DNA of 64,000 bases from assembly GCA_963709655.1 (NCBI GenBank), contig CAVPXF010000056.1:124001-188000 (forward strand), given 5' to 3'. How positions within the stretch are numbered: position 1 is the stretch's first letter; the number at the start of each line of letters is the position of its first letter. The notes under the pieces were generated by a model, which saw nothing but the letters and a program-made list of their open reading frames with translations, had not been told where the DNA came from and ran no database searches. The stretch comes from Roseiarcus sp963709655 (GTDB lineage Bacteria > Pseudomonadota > Alphaproteobacteria > Rhizobiales > Beijerinckiaceae). This document shows, piece after piece, positions 41,403 through 50,076 of the stretch. The position numbers and the translations under genes were made by a program.

Positions 41403-42632
41403 TCAAATCGACCCGAAGCCGCCCGCCGGGCTGGCCCGGGCGACCAGGCCCGCCAGGGTCGTTTCGTCCAAGCCAATCTCGGCGAGGCTGGGAATGGAGC
41501 GACGACCGCGATAGCGCGACCGGCGCAAGGCCAGGCGCCCGATCCGCCCCGCGGCCTCCGGGGTCAGGGTCAAATCGAAGCGCCGATAAATTCGGTTGAC
41601 GACCGCAAGCGGATCCGCGGTCAGTTCGCCATAGCTCACATCGACAAATCGTTCGGCCAGTTCCGGGCGCGCTCGACGAAATTCGGCGATGCGGTCCGCC
41701 ATGCCGGCCAGCACCCGCGCCTCGCGCTCGGCGAGCTGGATCGGATCCTCCGGCCGCTCATAAAGCCCACGCAACACCCAATTCAAATGGATGGAGGATT
41801 TCAGGACCTGCAACGGGTCGCGATGGGTCTGGATGACCACGGCGTCCGGAAAGACGGCGAACAAGGCGTCCAACCCGTAAACGTGGTCCGGCGCCTTCAG
41901 CACCCAGCGTGTGGCGCGCTGATTTTGTTGCAGGTGCTGCAGAAAGCGCCTTTCCCATCGATAGGCCGGGACCAAATCCGCCGAGCGCAGGAAGGCCTCG
42001 TAGGCCGGAACGCGGCAACTCGAGACGAATTCTTCGGACAACAAAGTAAAGCTGTAAATCGCCACGCATTCGTGCGGCGTCCGCGCGCGCATCGGATAAA
42101 CCGCGTCCGCTCCCGGCGACAGCCGGCGAAACCACCACAAATTCGTCGCGGCGTTCCAGACCCGCCGGTCGCGCCAGCCGGTGTCCGGCTCGTTCGCGGC
42201 GACGGGAAACATCACTTCCCAGACTCGGGGCGCCCTGAGCGCCGGGTCGGCCGCCAGCAATTCGTGCAGAAACGTCGAACCGCTGCGCGGCGTTCCGGTA
42301 ATGAAAATCGGCCGCGAGACAGTCTCCGCCTCCTCCTGCGGCTGTTGTTTCCACGCGTCCACCAGTCGCAAACGGGTCTTCAGCACATCCAAGAGATGCA
42401 TTCGCATCAGGAACCGGCCGAGGGGATGCAGAGTGGCTTCCCGCTCCAGGCTGTCGGCGAGGACGGACAACGGCTCGTCAATGGGCGACGCGCCAAAGTC
42501 TTCGAGGCCGGTCGCCCGGCGCGCTTTGGCGGACAGAGCCTCGCCGTCGAACGGCCACAGGCGGCGGGCCCAATCGCCGCGAACGGCGGGCTCGTCGGCG
42601 TCACGATTTGCAGGGGCGCGCCTGGATTTCAT
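41403..42632 (-). CDS. Sulfotransferase-family protein
   Basis: A 409-residue PAPS-dependent sulfotransferase-like enzyme (Sulfotransfer_3 type). The 5'-phosphosulfate loop is 'PIFITGTPRSGSTFLHELLA', and the 3'-phosphate-binding part is seen in 'VVIQTHRDPLQVLKSSIHL' (Arg-Asp-Pro then Ser). 'RWVLKAPDHVYGLDALFAVF' is typical of the long bacterial subgroup acting on lipids or small molecules. It lies divergent from the HpnL-like membrane protein and near an arylsulfatase gene, so sulfated compounds may be a local theme; the acceptor is unknown. Confidence 0.87.
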   Translation of the reverse strand: MKSRRAPANRDADEPAVRGDWARRLWPFDGEALSAKARRATGLEDFGASPIDEPLSVLADSLEREATLHPLGRFLMRMHLLDVLKTRLRLVDAWKQQPQEEAETVSRPIFITGTPRSGSTFLHELLAADPALRAPRVWEVMFPVAANEPDTGWRDRRVWNAATNLWWFRRLSPGADAVYPMRARTPHECVAIYSFTLLSEEFVSSCRVPAYEAFLRSADLVPAYRWERRFLQHLQQNQRATRWVLKAPDHVYGLDALFAVFPDAVVIQTHRDPLQVLKSSIHLNWVLRGLYERPEDPIQLAEREARVLAGMADRIAEFRRARPELAERFVDVSYGELTADPLAVVNRIYRRFDLTLTPEAAGRIGRLALRRSRYRGRRSIPSLAEIGLDETTLAGLVARASPAGGFGSI

Positions 42633-42803
42633 GAATGTCCTTCATCGCCGGAAGCGAGCCGCTCTTTTAGGCGCATATCCAGCCCGACCACAAATCCTCC
42701 TCGCCGGGCGCGAGCTTTTTGTCTCGCGCGCCCGACGATCGATCGTGCGATCAGGAACGCCGCCGGCTTGCCGGAAATTTAGGGAGCTGCCGCCATCTCT
42801 CCA

Positions 42804-43787
42804 GTGCTCACCGTCGCCGGCGTCGCCGGTTTCGCGCTCGTCGGCCTCTTGATTGTGCGCAGCGGCGCCGGCGAGGTGGCGCAGGCCATGTTGACGCTTG
42901 GCTGGCGACTGGCGCCGATCACCGTGTTTCACCTCATACCGTTGTTTATCGGCGCGCTCTCGTGGCGCGAACTGCTGCCGGCGTCGTCCCGGCTCAATAT
43001 CGCCAGCGCCGCCTGGATCCGCTGGCTGCGGGAATCCATCAATAACCTGCTGCCGGTCGCGAGCATCGGCGGCGACGTCGCGAGCGTGCGGCTCGCTCAT
43101 CTGCATGGGGTCGGCACGCCGCAGGCGGCGGCCAGCGTGGTCGTCGACACCACGGTCGGCGTGGTGACCCAATTGGTTTTCGTTTCGACGGGCGTGACCT
43201 TGCTGATGCTTCGCTCGACCGACGGCGCCGCGCTTCTGGCGGCGCGAGTCGTGCTGATCGGCATCGCCGCCTTCGTCGTGGCGATGACGATCTTCGTGTG
43301 GCTTCAACATCGAAACATGCTTCTGGTTTCGACCGGGCTCGTCCGTCGCTTGGTCCCGGAGAGCTGGCGGCCCATGCTCTCGGAGCGAGCCTCGGCGATC
43401 GACGATGAGGTGGTGGCGACCTACGCGCGGCGTCCCGCCTTGGTGCGCGCGGGCGTTTTGCGGCTGGCCGGCTGGGTCATCGGGGCCGGAGAGGTCTGGT
43501 TGATCACGTATTTTCTCGGTCGAACGCTGTCGGCGATCGACGCCCTCATCCTTGAAAGCCTGGGCAACGGAATCTATGCGGCGGCGTTCATCGTGCCGGG
43601 CGCGATCGGCGTGCTCGAGGGCGGCTACGTCGTGTTCGGCGCGCTGTTCGGCTTGCCCGCGGATATTTCGCTGTCGATTTCATTATCGAAGCGCGTGCGC
43701 GAATTGCTGTTGGGCCTGCCGGGCCTGCTCGTCTGGCAGTGGACGGAGACGCGGAGCTTTTTACGCCGAAACGACGTCGCCAACTGA
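42804..43787 (+). CDS. HpnL-like / UPF0104 lysylphosphatidylglycerol synthase-type membrane protein
   Basis: A 327-residue polytopic membrane protein with eight to nine helices, from GTG 42804. It shows the LPG-synthase transmembrane-domain pattern 'WLRESINNLLPVASIGGDVA', 'LHGVGTPQAAASVVVDTTVG' and 'AAFIVPGAIGVLEGGYVVFG', and resembles HpnL, a protein encoded with hopanoid genes. No squalene-hopene cyclase or other hpn gene is present, so the hopanoid link is only suggested by family likeness. It is divergent from the sulfotransferase. Confidence 0.75.
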   Translation: MLTVAGVAGFALVGLLIVRSGAGEVAQAMLTLGWRLAPITVFHLIPLFIGALSWRELLPASSRLNIASAAWIRWLRESINNLLPVASIGGDVASVRLAHLHGVGTPQAAASVVVDTTVGVVTQLVFVSTGVTLLMLRSTDGAALLAARVVLIGIAAFVVAMTIFVWLQHRNMLLVSTGLVRRLVPESWRPMLSERASAIDDEVVATYARRPALVRAGVLRLAGWVIGAGEVWLITYFLGRTLSAIDALILESLGNGIYAAAFIVPGAIGVLEGGYVVFGALFGLPADISLSISLSKRVRELLLGLPGLLVWQWTETRSFLRRNDVAN

Positions 43788-44269
43788 TGCGGAAGAGGGA
43801 ATCGCCGCGCCCGGATCGTCGATCGAGCTGATGAACGTCCATTCGGCTGCTTGAAACCGACACTTTGGTCCCGGGTGCGAGGGACCTGACCGATAGCGGG
43901 AGTCGACGAGTAGCGGACCTAGCGGACCACAAACTTGGACGCCCGCAGTTGGGCGGAAAGCCGCTGCTCATCAGCGGGCAAGGAAGGCCCGGAGTCCGCA
44001 CGGTACTGGAAGACCGCGGGCGAGACCTCGCTCTAGATGATAGACTGTTGCCACAGATGCCGATATCGTCATTGAAACCGGTCGCCGCTGGTCCTCTGTT
44101 CCGGGACAGCGAGCGGAAGCCAGTTCGATAATCGGGTCTGTGCCCGCGGCCGCTGTAGTCGATTCGATCCTTTCCGCGGTCGCGCGTCGGTCGCGCGGAT
44201 TTATCTTAGGGACGCTGCAGGCGATCTGTGAGCCGAACCGTGTAATTTGACCGCTGAGGCAGATGCACC
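43788..44269. other. Intergenic region, no gene recognised
   Basis: About 480 bp. A plus-strand frame (43865-44131) is open but its translation is polar, low in family character and lacks a ribosome site, so I do not call it. CGCGGTCGCGCGTCGGTCGCGCGG (about 44177-44200) is a local GC-rich repeat of GTCGCGCG units. Nothing else stands out. Confidence 0.35.
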
Positions 44270-44962
44270 ATGCTGGCGCACACCCCGCAAGTACGCAAAA
44301 TTCTTAAATCGCCGATCCCTGCTTTCATTCTCAAGGAGATTAACGAGGCGTTGCCGGCGATCGTATTCTTCGCTGTCGGCTTCAACCTTGTCGTGTTAAC
44401 GACGCAACTCATTCTCGATGATTACGGGGCGCAATTCGCGGGCTTCATGGTTGCGACCGCGGCAGCGCTGCTGGTAGGAAAGGCCGTGCTTGTAGCGAAG
44501 GTGCTGCCATTCTTCCGCCGGTTCGACAACGCCCCTCTTGTTCAGCCAGTCCTGTTTAAGACTGTCATCTATTGGGCCGTCGTATTCGCGGCGCGCTTTC
44601 TGGAAAAGCTCATCGAGTATTTGCTGGATGGCGGACGGATCGGCGGTATTCCGGAATATATGACAACTCATTTTACCTGGCATCATTTTGCCGCGATCCA
44701 GATTTGGATCTTCGTTCTGTTCCTAATTTTCGTCGCCGCTGACGAACTGAACACGCTGTTCGGTCATGGCGAATTGTACAAGATCTTCTTCACGTGGCGT
44801 TCGTCGCAACTGAAGCTGACGCGCCGCCAGCGGATTCGAACGCTCGTCGAACTGAACCGCTTGACCGAGGCCCACGGGGTCGTCCAACTCAGTGATCCGA
44901 AGACGGCTGCGCATGCCGAGATGGTCGGCCTGATCAAAGAACTGGCGACGGAACGGTGGTGA
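44270..44962 (+). CDS. Hypothetical membrane protein
   Basis: A 230-residue protein with four hydrophobic helices: 'ALPAIVFFAVGFNLVVLTTQ', 'FMVATAAALLVGKAVLVAKV', 'VLFKTVIYWAVVFAARFLEK' and 'FAAIQIWIFVLFLIFVAADE'. A cytoplasmic basic C-terminal domain follows ('LKLTRRQRIRTLVELNRL'). I do not recognise a named family. It precedes the arylsulfatase gene by about 100 bp on the same strand, which could mean cotranscription, but there is no other functional link. Confidence 0.65.
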   Translation: MLAHTPQVRKILKSPIPAFILKEINEALPAIVFFAVGFNLVVLTTQLILDDYGAQFAGFMVATAAALLVGKAVLVAKVLPFFRRFDNAPLVQPVLFKTVIYWAVVFAARFLEKLIEYLLDGGRIGGIPEYMTTHFTWHHFAAIQIWIFVLFLIFVAADELNTLFGHGELYKIFFTWRSSQLKLTRRQRIRTLVELNRLTEAHGVVQLSDPKTAAHAEMVGLIKELATERW

Positions 44963-45063
44963 AGCCGCCGTGCTCAAACGAACGGTCTGCTACTTCTTAA
45001 ATCTCGACCCGGCAACACGACTTTCGTTCACTCGTTACCCTCAACGGAAAAGGTTGGATATTG

Positions 45064-46590
45064 ATGGCTACCGAACCGGACACAAAGAAAACCCCACCCA
45101 ACATTCTCATTATCCTTGCTGACGATATCGGCTGGTTTGACGTTGGCGCGTATCATCGTGGCATCATGGGAGGGCCGACCCCCAATATCGACCGAATTGC
45201 GCATGAAGGCGCAATCCTTACCGACTGCTATGCCCAGGCAAGTTGCACGGCTGGTCGCGCAGCCCTTGTCACCGGACAAATACCGATGCGCACCGGCTTG
45301 ACCACCGTGGGCATGCCTGGCGCGCCCCAGGGGTTGCATTCTGACGACCCTACGCTCGCGGAGCTGCTCAAGCCAAAGGGCTACATGACGGCCCAGATCG
45401 GCAAGAACCATCTTGGCGATCGCAATGAGTTTCTGCCCACGGTTCACGGGTTCGACGAATTCTACGGTAATCTCTACCATCTCAACGCTGAGGAGGAGCC
45501 AGAGCAAGTTGATTATCCCAAGGATCACCCGGCCTTCAAGCAATTATTCTCACCACGCGGCGTGTTGGACTGCCGAGCAACTGATATCGACGACGACACT
45601 GTAGACGCTCGTTTTGGCCGGATTGGCAAGCAAACCATCAAGGATACTGGCCCGCTCACGCGAAAGCGGATGGAAACCGTAGAGGACGACTTGCTTGCGC
45701 ACTCGCTAGACTTTATCAATCGCGCGAATACGGCTGGCAAACCGTTCTTCCTCTGGCATAACACCACGAGAATGCATGTGTGGACACATCTGTCAGAGCG
45801 TTGGCGAGACAAAACCAAATTCGGCCGCTATGCCGACGGCATGCAGGAGTTGGATTGGGTCGTCGGTGAACTTCTGGGCAAACTCGATAAACTCGGCATC
45901 GCCGAAAACACAATCGTTGTCTTTACCACGGATAACGGGGCCGAGAAGTTCAGCTGGCCTGATGGCGGGACGTCGCCCTTCCGGGGCGAAAAAGGACTGG
46001 GTTGGGAAGGCGGCTTCCGAGGTCCCTTTGTGATCCGGTGGCCGGGAATGATCCCGGCGGGACAGGTGCTTAACGGGATATTCTCGTTGGAGGATGTGGT
46101 GCCGACTGTGATGGCGGCGGTGGGCGATACGGATATCAAAGAGAAGCTCCGGAAAGGCTATCAGGCGGGGGGCAAACATTTTCGCGTGCATCTCGACGGA
46201 TACAATCAGCTTCCCTATCTCACCGGTGAAGTTACGGAATCCCCCCGTAGCGAATTCTTTTACTACGGCGAGCATGAGCTCTACGCGATCAGATACAACA
46301 ACTGGAAGGTTCATTTCCAAACAAAGGACGACTGGTTTGGGGGGCAATCTGTAAAGCCAACGATACCGCGACCTGTCAACCTGCGGGTTGATCCGTTTGA
46401 GCAGCATATGGATGCGCCTTACTACGCCTGGTACGTCGGTGAGAAACTGTGGACGGTCATGCCTGCGGCATATATACTCAAGCAGCATTTGGCGACCTTT
46501 GAGGAATTCCCGCCACGCCAGGCCCCCGCGAGTTTCAATGTTGCTGACTTGCTGGACAACGTGCTCAAGACGGCAGCGCGAGGTCTCTAG
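45064..46590 (+). CDS. Arylsulfatase (type I, formylglycine-dependent)
   Basis: A 508-residue sulfatase of the alkaline phosphatase superfamily. It starts with the metal-binding 'NILIILADDIGWFDVGAY', and the formylglycine motif is 'ASCTAGRAALVTGQIPMRTG' (Cys61 in CxAGR), so a maturase such as FGE or anSME is needed. Further landmarks are 'MTAQIGKNHLGDRNEFLPT', 'LWHNTTRMHVWTHLS' and 'VVFTTDNGAEKF'. No signal peptide is evident, suggesting a cytoplasmic enzyme. It hydrolyses sulfate esters for sulfur supply; the substrate is not determinable. ATG 45064 is preferred over the adjoining TTG 45061. Confidence 0.92.
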   Translation: MATEPDTKKTPPNILIILADDIGWFDVGAYHRGIMGGPTPNIDRIAHEGAILTDCYAQASCTAGRAALVTGQIPMRTGLTTVGMPGAPQGLHSDDPTLAELLKPKGYMTAQIGKNHLGDRNEFLPTVHGFDEFYGNLYHLNAEEEPEQVDYPKDHPAFKQLFSPRGVLDCRATDIDDDTVDARFGRIGKQTIKDTGPLTRKRMETVEDDLLAHSLDFINRANTAGKPFFLWHNTTRMHVWTHLSERWRDKTKFGRYADGMQELDWVVGELLGKLDKLGIAENTIVVFTTDNGAEKFSWPDGGTSPFRGEKGLGWEGGFRGPFVIRWPGMIPAGQVLNGIFSLEDVVPTVMAAVGDTDIKEKLRKGYQAGGKHFRVHLDGYNQLPYLTGEVTESPRSEFFYYGEHELYAIRYNNWKVHFQTKDDWFGGQSVKPTIPRPVNLRVDPFEQHMDAPYYAWYVGEKLWTVMPAAYILKQHLATFEEFPPRQAPASFNVADLLDNVLKTAARGL

Positions 46591-46934
46591 GCCTTTTCAT
46601 CGTCTCATCGCCGCGAAAAGCGCTTCCGTTTTGCCGTGACACGTGCAGTCGCATAAGGAGACCGGCGGCAACGCGGGGTTTTTGGCTGACCGCTTTGGGT
46701 CGGATATGACGCGTTCGCAAGACCACCGGCGAACGGCCGGTATTCACGCACTCCAGCCGTTCCAGCCGGGCGCCGACCGTTCCAATTTCGGCCGGCGCGC
46801 GCTTCCCGGCCTGCTGCGCAAGGCGGCGCCGGCCGGCTTGTCGGACACGAAGACGTCAACGGAGCCCTTTTGCCGTCATGTTAACCCCCGACAGGGTTTG
46901 ACTTGGGGATCAATTGTCGCAATGACTCGCCGCC
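46591..46934. other. Intergenic region between arylsulfatase and radical SAM gene
   Basis: 344 bp without a supportable gene. A 100-codon plus-strand frame (46643-46945) runs into the next gene but has no domain or ribosome site. The segment CCGGCGAACGGCCGG (about 46727-46741) is a small palindrome. No clear promoter element is recognised. Confidence 0.35.
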
Positions 46935-48119
46935 ATGATTGCTGACGATCAGGCCGCCAAAGATCAAGTCAGGCCGGAAAAGCCTCCGGACCTCGCCGCC
47001 GCCGAGGCCCAGGCGCCGGTCGTCAAACCGAAAAAATCCGTTTGGCGCCTGTTGGGCGAAGTGCTGGATCACGGCGGCCCCGGCTATCTGCAATTCGCCA
47101 TCACCAACATCTGTAACGCCCGCTGCGATTTTTGCGGGTTCGCGGTGGACAGGTTCAACCCTGCCCACCGCCGTTCCGTCTCGTTGCGAGAGGCGCGCGA
47201 CGTGATCGACATCGCGGTCAAGAACAACATCGGATACTTGCTTTTTGTTGGCGGAGAACCGCTCGCGCACAAAGACCTTCGCGCCATGGTGCGCTACGCG
47301 GCCGAGCGCGGCGTTCGCCCGATGATTTGCACCAACGGCTCGCTCTGGACCGAGCAAAACATGCGTGGCTTCGCCGATGACGGCTTGAGCAGCGTCATCA
47401 TGTCGATCGATTCGCACGACGTGGCGCTGCACGAACAAAACCGCGGGTTGCCGGCGGTCTGCCGCAAAATCAAGCGCGCCAACGAGGTCTTCGCCGGCCT
47501 CGGCGTGCAAACCACCGCCAGCGTCACCGTCAGCCGCCTGATCGAGGATTACGACAAGCTGCCGGAGTTCCTGCGGACGCTCGGCTTTTCCAGTTGCACG
47601 TTCAGCTATCCGCTGACCCATCTCGAGTCCAGCTATCTCAGCTTCAGCGATTCGAACCTGGTGAGCTACACGACGGAGGAATTGATCGGCGTCTTCGAGA
47701 AAATCAAGGCGATGAAGGCGCGCAGCGGCTACGCGGTGGTCAACCCGACGGAATCGCTGAGCGAAATGCAACGGCACTTGCGCAAGGAGCCGGAGCGGTT
47801 CGGCTGTCTGGGCGGGCACAAGTATTTCTATCTGGATTGGAACCTCGACCTCTACCGCTGCCACGCCTGGGACAAGCCGATGTGCAACATTTACGACTTC
47901 GATGAGACGAAGCTGATCCGCGACGGCTGCACCAAATGCATGATCGACTGCTACCGCGATCCCAGCGTCCTGCAACACGTGGCGATCAGCGTCAGCGACG
48001 CCTGGAACAACGTCAAGCAAGGCAAGCTCGGCGCCGCGGCCGGCAATGTTTTCGACCGGCGCAATCTCACGTCCTTGCGGGCGGTGTGGGAAGACCGCGG
48101 TTGGATCGGCAAGGTGTGA
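46935..48119 (+). CDS. Radical SAM protein with SPASM-like C-terminal cysteines
   Basis: A 394-residue radical SAM enzyme. The [4Fe-4S]-SAM motif is 'ITNICNARCDFCGFAVDRF' (CxxxCxxC), with the 'FVGGEPLAHKDLRAMV' motif for SAM binding. The C-terminal part has clustered cysteines in 'YRCHAWDKPMCNIYDF' and 'DGCTKCMIDCYRDP', a SPASM/twitch-like pattern for auxiliary clusters. Family members modify peptides, sugars or lipids; this one has no small precursor peptide upstream that I can see. The first 30 residues are a charged leader. It stands alone between the arylsulfatase and trehalase genes. Confidence 0.85.
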   Translation: MIADDQAAKDQVRPEKPPDLAAAEAQAPVVKPKKSVWRLLGEVLDHGGPGYLQFAITNICNARCDFCGFAVDRFNPAHRRSVSLREARDVIDIAVKNNIGYLLFVGGEPLAHKDLRAMVRYAAERGVRPMICTNGSLWTEQNMRGFADDGLSSVIMSIDSHDVALHEQNRGLPAVCRKIKRANEVFAGLGVQTTASVTVSRLIEDYDKLPEFLRTLGFSSCTFSYPLTHLESSYLSFSDSNLVSYTTEELIGVFEKIKAMKARSGYAVVNPTESLSEMQRHLRKEPERFGCLGGHKYFYLDWNLDLYRCHAWDKPMCNIYDFDETKLIRDGCTKCMIDCYRDPSVLQHVAISVSDAWNNVKQGKLGAAAGNVFDRRNLTSLRAVWEDRGWIGKV

Positions 48120-48178
48120 GGGAAAGCGCAGTAACCGCCAAGCCGGCGCCCTACGGCCAGCACCCCCACCACCGTCCT

Positions 48179-48306
48179 CATAGCCCGTCTTTCGACGGGC
48201 TATGGCGCCGGATGGGGTGCGGGCCACCGCTTCTGACAAAGCCGGATTGCGCGACTGTCATCGTGAACCTTCGCCGGATCATACCTGCTTTCCGCACCCC
48301 ATCCGG
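48179..48306. repeat. Perfect hairpin plus inverted-repeat intergenic element
   Basis: CATAGCCCGTC-TTTC-GACGGGCTATG (48179-48204) is an 11-bp perfect stem with a 4-nt loop, 60 bp after the radical SAM stop and a likely terminator. It is followed by the 15-bp inverted pair CCGGATGGGGTGCGG (48208-48222) and CCGCACCCCATCCGG (48292-48306), enclosing about 70 bp. The adjoining GAGAAGGGG-type sequence relates it to the palindrome at 32207-32323. Confidence 0.7.
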
Positions 48307-48439
48307 CCCTCCGGGCCACCTTCCCCACTCCGTGGAGAAGGGGCGTCCCGTCGGGCAACCGGGCCCCCCTGCCCGACCTTGCCAGCCCGTCGCCTTCTGC
48401 GCAGACTGCGGCGCCACGATCGATTACGGGAGGCGCGAG

Positions 48440-50074
48440 ATGGCTTTCCGCCTAAGCCGGTCCGCTGCGGCGGTCGCGCTCGTCCTCTATGTCTTCGCGC
48501 CGAGCGTTCCGGCCCGGGCGTTTTCCACCGATTGGCCCCAGCCGCCCTCGGTCGAATTCGGCGAGCTCTATCGCGCGGTCGAGATGGCCGGCCTCTTTGC
48601 CGACCAAAAGACCTTCGCCGACGCCGCGCCGCGCGCGCCGCCAACAGAGGTCATGGCGGACTACGATCGGGCCAAGGCTTTGCCGGGGTTCGATCTCAAG
48701 GCCTTCGTCGATCGTCATTTCAGCTTGCCGCCCCAGGTTTTCCCGGCCTACCTGCCCCGGCCCGACGAGGACGTGCGCGCCTATGTCCGAGAGTCCTGGC
48801 AGGCGCTCGAGCGCAAGCCCGACGAGATCGAGCCGTGGTCGTCGCTGCTGCCGCTCGATCGCCCTTATGTCGTCCCGGGCGGCCGCTTCCGCGAGATCTA
48901 CTATTGGGACAGCTATTTCATCATGCTCGGGCTTTTGCGCGACGGCCGCCTCGACCTCGCCCGCGACACGCTCGACAATTTCGCCTCGCTGATCGACCGC
49001 TACGGCCACATCCCCAACGGCAATCGCAGCTATTACCTGAGCCGCTCGCAGCCGCCGTTCTTCTCGCTGATGGTCGAATTGATCGCCGCGGGGAACGGCG
49101 ACGCGGTCCTCTCCAGATACCTGCCGGAGCTCGAGGCCGAATACGCCTATTGGATGGACGGCTGGGCGAGCCTCGCGCCCGGCGCCGCCTTCCGCCACGT
49201 CGTCCGGCTGCCCGACGGCGTTCTCCTCAATCGGTACTGGGACGATCGCGCCGCGCCGCGCGACGAATCCTATCGCGAGGATGTCGAGACGGCGGCCAAG
49301 GCGAACCGTCCGGCCGAGGAGGTGTACCGCGATCTCAGGGCCGGGGCTGAGACCGGATGGGACTTCAGCTCCCGCTGGCTCGCCGACGGCAAGACGCTCG
49401 CGACCATTCGCACCACCGCGATCGCGCCGGTCGATCTCAACGCGCTGATGGTTCATCTCGAAGAGACGCTCGCCAGGGCCTATCGGCTGAAGGGCGACAG
49501 AGCCGCCGCCGCCCGGCTCCAGGGCGCCGCGGACGAGCGGGCGGCCGCGATCCGGCGGCTGATGTGGAACGCGAGGGCGGGCGTGTTCGCCGACTATCTG
49601 TGGCGCGAGGGGCGTCTCAGCGACGCCCTGAGCGCGGCGACGGTCGCCCCGCTCGCCTTCGGCGTCGCCAGTCCGGACGAGGCCCGCGCAGTCGCCGAGA
49701 CGCTCCGTGCTCGGCTTCTCGAGCCCGGCGGCCTCGGAACGACGCTTATCGACACGGGCCAGCAATGGGACCGGCCGAACGGCTGGCCGCCGCTGCAATA
49801 TCTGGCGATCAAGGGTCTGAACGCCTATGGCGAACGGGAGCTCGCGCGCGAGATCGCCCGGCGCTGGATCGAGACCAACGTGCGCGGCTACGCGGCCTCG
49901 GGCGTCCTGGTCGAGAAGTACGACGTCGCTCGCGCTCCCGGCGAGGGGCCGGCGGGCGGGCGCGGCGGCGAATACGCGCTGCAGGTCGGCTTCGGCTGGA
50001 CCAATGGCGTGCTCGCCGAGCTGATGGCCGAATATCCCGACCTCGCCGCCAAGGCGCTCGGGACGGCGCCTTAG
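48440..50074 (+). CDS. treA: Periplasmic alpha,alpha-trehalase (GH37)
   Basis: A 544-residue secreted trehalase that splits trehalose into two glucose. A signal peptide (SRSAAAVALVLYVFAPSVPA then RAF) precedes the mature protein. Both GH37 signatures are present: 'PGGRFREIYYWDSYFIMLGL' (signature 1) and 'QQWDRPNGWPPLQYL' (signature 2), plus 'GWDFSSRWL' with the catalytic Asp and the C-terminal 'EKYDV' and 'GGEYALQVGFGWTNGVLAE'. ATG 48440 is preceded by GGGAGG. The frame continues upstream to 47936 but that part overlaps the radical SAM gene and has no signal, so it is excluded. Confidence 0.95.
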   Translation: MAFRLSRSAAAVALVLYVFAPSVPARAFSTDWPQPPSVEFGELYRAVEMAGLFADQKTFADAAPRAPPTEVMADYDRAKALPGFDLKAFVDRHFSLPPQVFPAYLPRPDEDVRAYVRESWQALERKPDEIEPWSSLLPLDRPYVVPGGRFREIYYWDSYFIMLGLLRDGRLDLARDTLDNFASLIDRYGHIPNGNRSYYLSRSQPPFFSLMVELIAAGNGDAVLSRYLPELEAEYAYWMDGWASLAPGAAFRHVVRLPDGVLLNRYWDDRAAPRDESYREDVETAAKANRPAEEVYRDLRAGAETGWDFSSRWLADGKTLATIRTTAIAPVDLNALMVHLEETLARAYRLKGDRAAAARLQGAADERAAAIRRLMWNARAGVFADYLWREGRLSDALSAATVAPLAFGVASPDEARAVAETLRARLLEPGGLGTTLIDTGQQWDRPNGWPPLQYLAIKGLNAYGERELAREIARRWIETNVRGYAASGVLVEKYDVARAPGEGPAGGRGGEYALQVGFGWTNGVLAELMAEYPDLAAKALGTAP

Positions 50075-50076
50075 CC

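Noticed and set aside
43865..44131. An 88-codon plus-strand ORF in the gap after the HpnL-like gene.
   Set aside because: No ribosome site, no recognisable domain, and a composition like random frames of this GC.
46643..46945. A 100-codon ORF before the radical SAM gene.
   Set aside because: Considered as a possible precursor peptide, but it is long, has no leader/core pattern and no ribosome site.
47936..48439. Upstream extension of the trehalase frame.
   Set aside because: It overlaps the radical SAM gene in another frame; the signal peptide and GGGAGG place the start at 48440.
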